Source: Sabellastarte sp. h YS-2021
Taxonomy: Eukaryota; Annelida; Polychaeta; Sabellida; Sabellidae
Length of the DNA: 64,000 nt
Assembly (NCBI GenBank): GCA_964017235.1
Contig: OZ024927.1
Location: forward strand, 25,005,160 to 25,069,159
Reading direction: 5' to 3'
This document shows, piece after piece, positions 10,621-21,719 of the stretch. Within the stretch, counting starts at the first letter, position 1, and every line of letters begins with the position of its first letter. The notes under the pieces were generated by a model. It worked only from the letters and a program-made list of their open reading frames with translations. It ran no database searches and was not told the origin of the DNA. The translations under genes and the position numbers were made by a program.

Positions 10621-10825
10621 AAAAAAGATGCTATGACGTCACGCTGTCTAGAAAGGAAGGAAGTACGACACGCCACCTGGTGAGTCCACAGTACTGGACC
10701 GGCCCAGCCGGTGGAAACACAGGACGTCTTTTTCTGACATTGGGTGGGCCGGTCTGCACCGACCGGATTAGCAATTGTCCATTGGATAGGGTAGTAACTT
10801 ATAAAAATTTACTTATTAAATTTGC
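10621..10825 (-). repeat. Right inverted terminal repeat of DIRS B
   Basis: Reverse complement of the left repeat, with an additional ~30-bp AT-rich outer extension (TTATAAAAATTTACTTATTA). It abuts satellite sequence at about 10826. Confidence 0.9.
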
Positions 10826-11700
10826 ATATTTTTTTTTGCAAAAATTGCAACACACAAAAATGCTTATATCTTGAAAACCGTGTGAGATAAAGCGATTTCT
10901 TTGAATTTTTTTACCCACAGGGTATCTCTGAAAAGTAGACATCCCAATTTTCAACAAATTTTGTCTCTCCAAAAATGGCGGCAATTTTGAATTTTTGAAT
11001 CTTCAGAAAAATTGCAAGAAAAAAATGCTTACATCTGGAAAACCCTGCGAGATAGAGTAATTTCGAAGAAATTTTTAACCCACAGGGTACCGCTGTAGAG
11101 TAGCCCATCCCAATTTCAAAAAAAATTTTGTCTCACCAAAGATGGCAGCCGTTTTGAATTGTTTGATTTTTCAGAAAATTGCAAAAAACAAAAATGCTGC
11201 TATTTCGAAAACCGTGCTAGACAGAGAGATTTCGGCAAAATTTTTGGTTCGCAGGGTATCTCTGTCGAGTAGCAATGCCATTTTTGTCTCGCCAAACATG
11301 GCGGCCATTTTGAATTTTCAGATATTTTGCAAAAATTGCAAAACTCAAAAATACTTATATCTTGAAAATCATGCTAGATAGAGCGATTTCGACAAAATTT
11401 TTGACCTGTGTTGCATCTGTCCATGATATAGCCATCCCAGTTTTTCAACAAATTTTTGTCTCGCCAAAAATGATGGCCATTTTGAATTTTCAAATTTTCA
11501 GAAAAATTGCAATACACAAAAATGCTTATATCGTGAAAACCATGCTAAATAGAACAATTTTGATGAAATTTTTGACCTGCAGTATGGCAGGGTAGCCATC
11601 CCAATTTTCAAAAATTGTTGTGCCATCAAAAATGGCGGCCATTTTGAATTTTCGAAAAAATTGCAAGAAAAAATGCTCACATCTGGAAAACCCTGCGAGG
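10826..11700 (+). repeat. Tandem satellite, ~157-172 bp period
   Basis: About five and a half units, each with a TGCTTATATCTGGAAAACC-like start, a GATAGAGCGATTTCG-like block, a CACAGGGTATCTCTG-like block and the near-palindromic core AAAATGGCGGCCATTTT. Cores lie near 10978, 11145, 11301, 11473 and 11637. The array is continuous with the unit at 4650-4799 on the other side of DIRS B. Confidence 0.9.
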
Positions 11701-14440
11701 TAAAGATTTTTTGGGGGGGAGGTTCATGGGGGAGGATGCAACTGGGTGCATGGATTTCTCTGGCTTGGTGGCAGGCAGCCAAGCAGACACTGGTGTAATT
11801 GACACAATGAGATGGTAGGAAGGCTTGCGTTCTGTAACTGAGCAGAGATGTCCCTCATCTTTTTCTGGCTTTGCTGAATCATTCCAGAAGTCATCTGTTT
11901 CCAGATGACTCTCGATCAATTAAGTCTTATGGAGTGTAAGGGATCTCCAAAGAAGTATTAGCAGTCTTCTATGGCCATGGAAGGGACAATTAAAGCAGCC
12001 ATTCTATTCAGGAATATGCCAGGAATCGAATAAGGAGACTGACCTGGAAGCTGAGTATCACTGTGATGAAAAAGCCTGAAGAATAAATGGCAGTTTAATG
12101 TACTGGGTCTGAGTTGAAAAACATTGCCAAGAGTGCAGGAAGTTGAGCTGGCTGGACTGATACTGGCTATTGGTATACTTGGTCAGAGTTTTCTGGTTCT
12201 ACATCCAGAAGAGTGTGATCCACTCAGGTAAAATGCTCACTGGTTAATCCCGGATTGTTGGTGTTATCCAGCTCCACAAAAGAATCACCTTGTGAGTCTG
12301 AGCAGATTATACCTCTTCTGAAAGTGCTGCACAAGTTGCACACTGAGGCATCTTGAACTTGAGCACAGGGGTCAAACTGGGGCATACAAAATCCACTCCT
12401 GACCCTTTTTAGTAAGGAGGAGTCTTAACCATCTCTCCGCAAATATAATTGTATTCCCATGATTAAAACACTGTCACTTGTCAACTGAGAGTACAGAAAA
12501 AGTCAACTCTACAAAATTCCTTCCAACAAAAAAAGAAGAAGTACCAATGTTCACATCTAATATGTTTCCTAGGTCATGTGGCCAGGCTAGCAAGAGTTTT
12601 TGGTCTTTTCAAAGTCTTTGTATACATAGGTGTTAAGCAGTCGTTACTTCCCAAAAGTAGGACAAAAGTGAACAATTCCATCTCTGCTTAGACAAAGAGT
12701 GGCGATGGTAATTTTAATTGAAAGGAAGTGAGGAGGGATAGTTAGCCAGCAGCAATAGTCTTAGGTAAGTGGCGAAAGCAGCAATGAGAAGGATGGAGAC
12801 AATCAGCCTTTCTTTCTAATTATAAAATGTTGCTAGAAAATATTCCTTGGAAATCCTCACCTTTAGCCTCACATTTCCTAAGTAATAGTAGCAAGTGGTG
12901 ATGCATCCACACAAGGGATTGTTTTTTCTTGAGAGAATGGCGGTGATGGGCAGGATGGCTTTTATTTATAAAATATTGCTAGAAAACTCCCAGCTGGAGG
13001 CTCAATTTCCCTCAGTAACATTCCTCATGTTACCTATTCAACTAAGTTGGATGTTGGGTGTACAGCTCCATGATTTTTGAAGTCTTTTATATTTCAGCAA
13101 ACTTTCTGTTCAACTGGTGGGGGGTGCCAGGGTGGCCATGAGGAAGGAGAGTTGGCCAGCAATGAGGGAGCTGTTTGTAAACCTTGATCAATTATTCTTG
13201 CACTAAAGTGGCAATGAATTAGAATAATGCATAACACAGCCCCTCCCCTTGCTTTTAGCAGAGATGTGGCAATTTGTTTGCTTGACAAAGTGACAATTTA
13301 TTTGATTGGTTGAACTGATACATAGCACAGTCCTTCCCCTTGCATGGAGTGCAGATCTCCGTGATAATCAGTTTGATTGACTGGTCCTATAACTCTCTCT
13401 TTTATATTCAAGCAACCTTTCTATCTATGTTAGCATTTACTTCAAATAAGTACAATCAATATCCCATTTAATAAAGTTACTAAGCTAGGGAAATGCGAGG
13501 CTCTCGGTGGTTGTTTTCTAGGTATATTTTATAAATAAAAAGACATTCCATTCTGGAGTTGTACATGTTCTTAGTTAACGGTTTTAAATATTTGATTTAT
13601 GTCATAATTATTATCAAAAATATTATCTGGTGTTTCTTTGTTCTTAATTTTCTGTTTCTGTCCTGGCCATCGCTGTATGCTTGCCTTGCATTATCATAGT
13701 TGCCTAACTCCTCTTCCTTATTGCTCCCCTCTACTCAAGTTGGACAGAAAGCTACTTTGCTAGGATATAAAAAGCCTCAAAATCGTGGAGTTGTACACCC
13801 AATCTTCAACTTATTCATGTTGAGGAAACGTGAAGCCCATGCAGGTGGGTGGTTTCTAGCAATATTTTACAAATAAAAGACATCCTGGCCATCGCCGCTT
13901 GTGCTTTGAACGAATCCTCAGTGGGGGCTTTGTGTAGCACTACCCACCCTTTCATCCCCTTTGCCACCTCCACCTCCCATTCCCACGTCCAATCCCATCG
14001 CCGGTATATCGCCGCTTTGTCCAAGTAGAAGTCCGGGTTTCAGAATGTACCTGAGCTGTCGCAACAAATGGAAAAGAACCGATTTACGGTTTGTTTTGAA
14101 CTGACAACTGTCGTGGCGATTTTTGATTTGAGTTTTTGTTTTAAAGTTTACATACTGTATGCCAGAATAGCATGTTGTTATTTGAAGATTGAATTTCACA
14201 TATGTAGATGACTTCAAGTATATAAAATGCATAAATAGGTTAACTGGGGAGGAAATTGATTACACAAGGTGGGTATTAGGACTGAGGCACAAACCGAATC
14301 ATGGACAACTCGGACCCATTTTGATGCAAACTCGGCCTTTCTAAAACTCAAGTTAACCTTTTCTTCATATCTATTATTTATGTATGCGTAATATGTATAA
14401 TGTATTATGTGTTTTACAAGACCAGTTAGATCGAGTTTTC
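11701..14440. other. Non-coding with a diverged fold-back
   Basis: No coding exon is recognised. Positions 12940-13082 and about 13773-13905 are imperfect inverted repeats (shared TCTAGCAATATTTTA-like and GGAGTTGTACACCCAA-like blocks). Related short pieces lie at 12740-12870 and 13500-13570. This suggests an old fold-back repeat family. Confidence 0.6.
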
Positions 14441-14478
14441 TGTCCCAAAATATGCCTTTTTAAAACTGATGGATATGG

Positions 14479-14983
14479 CATTTTGGGATAGACCGAGTAT
14501 CTGTCCCATCGCCAATTGCTATTGATACACTGATGGACACAATGGCGAGGGACAGAGTTCACATGTACTTGTTTTTTGTGTAAATTTTGATCGGCATATT
14601 TGTATACATATTACCACAAGTATAAAGTGTTATTTGAATTCTTTTTTATTTTTATGTGCCGTTCACTAATATTTAAATGCCAATCAAACTGGCATGCATG
14701 TATTTCAACCTGTTTTTAAAATGTAAACAAACCACCAACAGTACATATTTATCAATAAAAGATTTTTTTTGCTTGTAAAAGCAGTTTAGTGAAACAGCAT
14801 ATGTACTGTAAACCAGATACAGCTACCTGGACATAATAATTACTTTATAAAGTAAATGAAATAATTTCCCACGGTTCAAATTTACACAGAAAACTAGTAC
14901 ATGTGAGCTCTGTCCCTCGCCATTGTGTCCATCAACATATCAATAGCAATTGGCGATGGGACAGAAACTCGGTCTAATTTTGG
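14479..14983. repeat. Inverted repeat pair (~90-bp arms, ~325-bp spacer)
   Basis: Left arm about 14479-14571 and right arm about 14895-14983 are inverted copies with few mismatches. They share CCATCGCCAATTGCTATTGA and ATGGCGAGGGACAGAG. The spacer is AT-rich without coding. Probably a small non-autonomous TIR element. A further TGTCCCAAAAT fragment at about 14440 suggests the left arm may extend. Confidence 0.75.
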
Positions 14984-15292
14984 GACAGAGTTCCTCGCCA
15001 CACAAAAAACTTCAATATCTGAAAATTACTGTCAATTAAACTTTAAAATATCCACTTGAAAGTATTAACATTATAAAGCATTTAGATGCAGGAACACAAT
15101 TTTCTGTGTTTGCAGTAATATCGACACTTTTTCTGCACTTCCTGTTTGTATAAACAATGATGGAATCTTTGAAGTGAAATAAATTTTGGTAAATATATCC
15201 ATTAACTATGCAAAAAGCTTATTTCTGTTAATGCGGGGCACATCCCTGATACTCCAGGTGGTAGCCTAGTCTTTAGTACATGTTTAATGTCA

Positions 15293-17236
15293 CCCAGCAG
15301 GCACACGCCTTGAAATGTCGTTGATTTAGAGTTGAAAACAGATCCTGACGTTGAAATGCATATTGTCAACTACTAAATCTAAGTTAGTTTTCTGACATGA
15401 AAAAGTAGTGATATTTTGACCAGAAATCATGCTGATTTTTGGTTGAAAAATTGACACTATTTCAAAGCTGGATTTCTGATTGGAAAAAGTAGTGATACTT
15501 CATAAAAAAATTACCACTAAATCAAGTTAGGTTTTTCAACATGAAATCTTAGTCATGGTATTGAACAGAAAACAGGTTGAATATTGGGAAATGAATGACT
15601 AGTGATCGTTGATTAAAAATTCTTTTTCTAGAGTGTAATATAGTGATCCAGTCTAACTTTTTGAAATAACTAATATTGCAATAGTTTTTGAATTTGTAGG
15701 TATTTGTAAAACGAAGACTAATTTTTAAAGATGATAAAGAGTATGTGTGCATGTACTTGTAGCATTTATCCATTCTCCTTATTAATTTATAGCAACAACA
15801 AAACCGATGCACCTAAATATAATTTTAATAATTTATAATTATATTTTGATTAATGCAATTCCTGATAATTAAAAAAAAACATGTTGAAGTCAAACTTATC
15901 TTAAATAGAAAAAAGATAAATTCAAACTTATTCATCAAAACTTAGTAATTTGAATTTGTTTCTCAAATTCTCCCATACACAAATACTAGTTTTCAGTTTG
16001 CATGTTTATGCTGAAAACTTCTCTATACAGAGAACCTAAGCTATAACATTTTATCACACAACAGTGAGGTTGGGGGGGTTTCCTGATTTTTCTTATTTGT
16101 ACCCTGCTACACAGAACATTAGGCCTGTGACAGAAAGTAATTAGATAACACAGCAGGGTGGAGGTGGAGGTTTACCCTTCCTAAATTGCATGCATATATG
16201 GTGTTTACTTCTTTAGGTCTGTTTCTTTTGTGATCAGAACTGACAACTAATTAAGGTGAGGAGTAATGGGTGGAGTTCTACAAATGTGGCTTTTCTTGTG
16301 TTTTTTTCAGTTTATATGACAAAGTTGTACGAGACACAAGCATCTGAACTGAGCATTGTGGCTTTGCTACATGATTTTAGCTTCTTTATAATTACAATAT
16401 AATTATAGCCAATGTAATAAAACATTTAAAAGAAACTGATTGGATAAAATACTGAAGATATAAATAATGTCACAATTGTTTGTTGTTTACAAAGAAAAAA
16501 AAATATTTTAAAATTTCACAAAAAGAATTTCAATTGAAGGCATTGAATAATATCAGTCCAATTAATAACATAAAAATGGATATCTAGTTGGAAAATATGG
16601 ATTTACATATCTTGACAATTATATTTGAAAGCTGATGCAGATTATATATTATTACAATTATATTTGAAAGCTGATGCAGATTATATATTATTACAATGTC
16701 ATCGGAAATAGAATATTGAATATACAATGATTCATGAAACCATGTCATCTTGGAAAGAATTAATTACTTTGAAGATGTATCCAAATTGTAAAATATGCAT
16801 ATGGATAATTATTGTATAATATTATTAAGAAGCTATAATTATGACACACAAGCTACAATGATTCAAATAAAGAAGACAATGTGAACAACCTGATTTCACC
16901 CATTGAATTCAACCCTATTTCATACATTAGATTCAACCAAAAACAGTTTGCAAAATCTAAGCGTATTTCAACCAGATTTCATCCATTGAATTCAACCTGA
17001 TTTCACCAATTGAATTAAACCTGATTTCACTGGTTGGATCCAACCAAAAACGGTTTGCAAAATCTACACATATTTCAACCAGATTTCACCCACTGAATTC
17101 AACCTGATTTCAATGTTGGTTTCACCATGATTTCACCGGTTGGATCCAATTAAAAACGGTTTGCAAAATATACACGTATTTCAACCAGAATTCAACGTTG
17201 GATTCAACCAGCTTTCAAAGTTGCGTGCCTGCTGGG
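15293..17236 (+). mobile_element. Non-autonomous TIR element, copy 1
   Basis: A 1,944-bp element with inverted ends CCCAGCAGGCAC ... GTGCCTGCTGGG. The right part is rich in ATTTCAACC / ATTGAATTCAACC motifs, the left part in GTTGAAAA motifs. No transposase is visible. The dinucleotide CA flanks both ends, suggesting a 2-bp target duplication. A second copy in opposite orientation occupies 55917-58356. I cannot assign a superfamily. Confidence 0.85.
16616..16693. repeat. 39-bp perfect tandem duplication
   Basis: Two identical consecutive 39-bp copies beginning CAATTATATTTGAAAGCTGA. The paired element at 55.9-58.4 kb has only one diverged copy, so the duplication arose after the two copies separated. 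Confidence 0.85.
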
Positions 17237-17690
17237 CAGGATGTGTGCCATTTGTTGCCGTTCAGGACGTTTATGTTTTTTGCATACTTATGCCATCTGT
17301 CTCTCGTCAATCCATCCATCTTTTAAATATTGGCTGAGAAACAGATTAATCGGTCTAATGTAAGCCCGATTCAAAATTATGTCAAACCATTATATCCCTG
17401 ATTAAAAACTGTAAACCATGATACCTTGATTGCTAAAATCAATCCATAAATAAAGATTTTGTGTCAAGTTGAATTTGAAAAAGAAAGGGGCTGAGTTTGT
17501 ATAGATGAGTCCAAGTTGACGAAGGGCCGAGTTGACTAGTTTCCCACAAACCTACTGGCTTACTACCAGTAAACGCCTGTCTACCAGAGAACACCTGTCT
17601 TATATTTCTTTGTTAGAAAGTCAAGGACAAATGCTTCTATAAGTCTACAAAATGGGCGTTCACTGGTATTTCCTGCTTGCTGTAAAACCG
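17237..17690. other. Non-coding, unassigned
   Basis: No gene or recognisable element. Confidence 0.5.
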
Positions 17691-18560
17691 CCCGATAACA
17701 GAGATAAATTGTTAAGGGTAGAGGATATTTAGCCAATGGCTGTGTACGCTAGATCAGTTTCACTGCTAGTGTACCCAATGGTTGTGTACGCAAGATCTAT
17801 TTCACTGCTAGCATAACCAACAGTTGTGTACACTAGCAGTGATACTGGTCTAGTGTACCCAATGGTTGTGTACACAAGATCTATATCACTGCTAGCGTAC
17901 CCAACGGCTATGTATGTATACTACTGGCATACCCAACTACCCTGCTCCCAAGGCAGTGAACCCTATGTTCCAAATAGTTGTGGACCCTAGATCTAAGATT
18001 GGTTGTATACGTAAGATCTATTTCCCTGCTAGTGTACCCACTGGTTGTGTACGCTAGCAGTGATATTGGTCTAGCGCACCCAATGGCTGTGTATGCAAGA
18101 TCCATATCACTGCTAGCGTACCCAATGGCTGTGTATGTACACTAATGGCATACCCAACTATCCTGCACTCAAAGCAGTGAACTTATGTTCCCAATGGTTC
18201 TACACCCTAGATTAATAGCATTGTTAGTGTACCCTGTGTTAGGTACTTGCATACCCAACTACCCTGTACCCAAGGCAGTAAAATCTATATTCCCAATGGT
18301 TGTGCATCGAAGATCAATATCATTGCTGGCATATCTAGTGGCTGTGTACACACAATCCATATCACTACTAGCATACCCAGCAATTGTGTACACTGGCAGT
18401 GATATATGTTAGTCTAGACACGAGATCTATATCACTGCTAGTGTAGCCAACAGCTCCAAATGTTTACAGCCTACCCAGTTTCTCATTACCCAAGGTAGCA
18501 TGCACTCAGTGATTGTGCAATCGATAACAGTATCTTTTACAGCGTACTCAACAGGTCTGT
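17690..18560. repeat. Complex repeat array of short motifs
   Basis: Many copies of a ~45-bp module resembling TCACTGCTAGTGTACCCAA followed by TGGTTGTGTACGCAAGATC. Some are in inverted orientation (ACTAGCAGTGATA). A longer spacer motif CCCAACTACCCTGC recurs near 17931, 18154 and 18257. A diverged inverted outlier lies at 18770-18895. No coding. Confidence 0.8.
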
Positions 18561-19607
18561 ATCAAAGGCATTATGAAGCAATTAGTTTTTAAGGAAATTT
18601 TTCGAGTAATCAGAAATGGGTCAAGAATCACTCTCCGAATTAAAATTATTCAGCTTAACATGGGTTTCCACTGTGAAACAGCAGAATAACTTAGTTATTG
18701 TTACATTCTGACAAAGTTTAAAGGACATGTCAGAAATGAGCTAAGGGAGAAGTGATTAAAATTTCGATACACTAGTAGTGATCTTGTTTACTTAGCCATT
18801 GGGTATGCTAGCGATGATATAGATCTTGCATACACAGCTGTTGGGTACGCTATACCAATATCACAACTAGCATACACAGCCGTTGGGTAAATAACCACTC
18901 TGATTGTTAAATATGACATCTTCTATGAAATTTTGCACAGTACTGTATACCAGGGTTGGGGCCGAGTACAAGTCAATGTACTTGAGTACGAGTGCATCCA
19001 AAATGTGCGAGTACAAGTACTAGTACATTTTCCTTTAATCTACTCAAGTACAAGTACTTTAGAAAGTACTCGAGTACAAGTATGTACATTTATAAATTTT
19101 TAGGAAAGTAGGAAAATGTAATAAAACCTATTTTACAAGAACAGAATACATGTCAAGATGTATTTTCAAAGTTAAAACTTTTATATGGATAAATACTAGG
19201 GGCATCACAACAGCGTTCGAAATTCCCGCCAATCCACCAGTCCGAAGCTGACAGCTTCACTCATGGACTTGTAACCCTAGCAAGTAGATGGTCCATTTGT
19301 CCAAAAACATTCTAAATAACATATATTCCCACATATATCCCTTGTTTTTCAACATATTTTAGAGGATTTATGTTGATAGCCATATTGTAAACAGTACTGT
19401 CATTGCTTTTCATATCTCTCTTCTGACTCATTGAGGCCATCTACCATTGACCAATCAGAAACTAGCTTTCAAAATATAACACTCAAGAAAGAGCAGAATT
19501 GTAACTAAATATTTGTATAAATGTCTTGGTTATTATCGTTGATAATATTGTTCTGTATGTGTGCATTATGCACTTAAACCCTGTAATATATTTGCTTTCG
19601 AGACTTC

Positions 19608-20330
19608 TCAACCCGTATGCAAACTCACCCCAGATTTAAGAAACAAGTCACCCCATGTCACAACTTACCCCACAAGACAACTCATCCCATAACTATTCAT
19701 TAAAATAAGTTCAAATACACCAAAATTTGACTTACAAGCATCTGCTGATGTGTGGTTTTCTTGGCCCCTCTTGAATGAAGGGCAATAGAGCACCCACATG
19801 ATGTCCACAGTTGTTTTGCCCATATTTCGCCACTGTTGAATTAACCCCACAAATTGAACATTTACTGCTAAGCTCCCTGTATGCCACAACTCAGAGGAAT
19901 TATGCTAACTATCTTAACAATGTGACATGAGTGCTCAAGAAAATATGCCTAATTGCAATCACCCTTAAAATGGACTTCATTCAGCCCACCAGTGAATTGA
20001 TTTGACAACAGAGATGGCTTCTTAATTTGAAGTAGCTCAAACTGTACAACTTGTGTAAAATCCTTTTTGCTTTAGATATAGGAGTCCTTTGATCTACTTT
20101 GCTATAGTCTAGGCTTTAGGAAAAGTATAAGTGACATTTCTGACTATTGTGCATGTGTAAATTGTACTTTTAATATACCTTAAACGAAAACAGGTTATGT
20201 TTACTGATAAAAGAGGTACCAAACATGTACAATAATAAGGGGTGATATTTTACATGGAGTGAGATTTGAGATGGGGTGAGATGTCTTTGGAAAATATGGG
20301 GTGAGTTGGAAATGGGGTGAGTTGTCCTGA
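19608..20330. repeat. Inverted clusters of an AACTCACCCCA motif
   Basis: Positions 19608-19690 carry three to four copies of an A(A/G)CTCACCCCA-like motif. Positions 20235-20330 carry the reverse complement TGGGGTGAGTTG repeatedly. The ~550-bp centre is unassigned, with no convincing gene. Possibly a TIR element with repetitive ends. Confidence 0.5.
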
Positions 20331-20804
20331 TACCATATATTCAGACAGTAGTAACCATAATTTGGAAAAAAGACCTGAAATAATTAATTTTTCTGAAACA
20401 GTAAATCAAATAAATGGGTATTTATTGAGCTTAAGATGAATTTTTGATTTCTGCATTATTTATTATAAATGTGATAATCATGACATAGTGATAACTTTCT
20501 CTTTACATTTATTTATTTTTTTAGTTAATTTTTGTATTTATTATATATTAATTTTTTGTGTGTCAGAAATTGTATGACAAGATTTTTTTGTTTTATGTAC
20601 AACAAGTTATACCTGTTGATATGTACCTAAACTCCTTTCATATTATGTGCAATGTGTAGTAATAAATAGGTATGGCATGAACATTGATGAAAAACCTCCT
20701 ATTTTAATGCATATAGTCCTGAGTGAGCGGAATTGATAGTATGGCAGAATTAATGCCACCCGTGTATCAGATCTGTTACTTATTAACAGTACTTATTACC
20801 TCTG

Positions 20805-21292
20805 CTAAGGAGGTTATGTTTTCGGCTGGGTTTGTCTGTCCGTCTGTCTGTTTGTTTGTTTGTGAACAAGATAACTCAAAAACTTATGGACGGATTTTGA
20901 TAAAACTTCAAGGATATGTCTGAAATGGTAAAAGGAAGAAGTGATTAAATTTTGGGAGTGATTCGGATCACTGTCTGCATCTTCTGGATCCATGAAATTT
21001 AATTTTTAAAGAAGGATAGCTCAAAAACTTATGGAGGCATTTTGATGAAATTTTCAGGATAATTGGTGAGAAATTGGTAAAGGAAGAAGTGATAAGATTT
21101 TGGGAATGATCTGGATCACCATCTGGATTTTCTGGGACGCTGAATTCTTTAAAGGAATTCTCATGGATTCTGATGAAATTTTCAGGACATGTCCAAAATA
21201 GGACGAGGAAGAAGTGATTAGATTTTGGGTGTAATCCGGATCATTGTCTGGATCTCCTCGGCAGAGGTCTGCGCTCGCTGAGTGCTCTTGTT
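20805..21292 (+). repeat. Dispersed repeat, CTGTCTGTTTGTTTGTTTG type
   Basis: Starts GCTAAGGAGGTTATGTTTTC, passes a (TCTG/TTTG)n tract, then AACTCAAAAACTTATGGACG and repeats of a GAAGTGATTAAATTTTGGG block, ending GGCAGAGGTCTGCGCTCGC. A diverged copy lies at 30985-31230 inside an intron, and a fragment at about 18590-18770. A recurrent dispersed family; class not determined. Confidence 0.75.
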
Positions 21293-21477
21293 AAATTTGT
21301 TCTGTTTGGTTCTAAGGTTCAACGTCAGAAACTCCTCTCATTTTCCTGTCAATATTCTTTGAAATCTTCTTCATCCTGCTGACATTGTCAAAAACCTATC
21401 TATGTGGTTCGATGCTAACTTTTCATTCTCAGAACACATTCAGAAGACTTGTAAAGCCTGTTTCCTCCAGATGCGTG

Positions 21478-21719
21478 ACCTTGGCCGAATTAGATAGTAT
21501 CTTACTCATGAAGTGACTGTCTTTGCTGCAAATGCCTTCGTTAGTAGTGATCTGGACTATTGTAACTTTCTGTTTAGAAGTTAGTCAAGCTTCAATCAGC
21601 ACAAGCTGCAGAGTATTCAGAATGCTCTTGCATGTACTGTCACAATTCATAGAGCATATGCTCATTTGCAGCAAAGACAGTCACTTCATGAGTAAGATAC
21701 TATCTAATTCGGCCAAGGT
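21478..21719. repeat. 57-nt perfect inverted repeat at the LINE 5' junction
   Basis: 21478-21534 and 21663-21719 are exact reverse complements, separated by 128 bp. The left copy belongs to the older LINE (DLGRI region). The right copy sits between the older LINE and the body of the younger one. Confidence 0.93.

Larger units (their letters stand above)
4800..10825 (+). mobile_element. DIRS-like retrotransposon B, nearly full length
   Basis: A tyrosine-recombinase retrotransposon of about 6.0 kb with gag, RT/RNase H, a methyltransferase-like region and a recombinase in the usual DIRS order. Inverted terminal repeats lie at about 4807-4976 and 10621-10797. An internal complementary region lies at about 10461-10552. 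The element splits a satellite array, with unit sequence on both sides and no clear target-site duplication, as expected for this mechanism. Every coding part carries frameshifts or a deletion, so this copy is non-autonomous now. Right end uncertain by about 10 bp. Confidence 0.93.

Noticed and set aside
17690-18560. CRISPR-like array
   Set aside because: Repeats are degenerate, occur in both orientations and have no regular spacers; the context is a eukaryotic genome.
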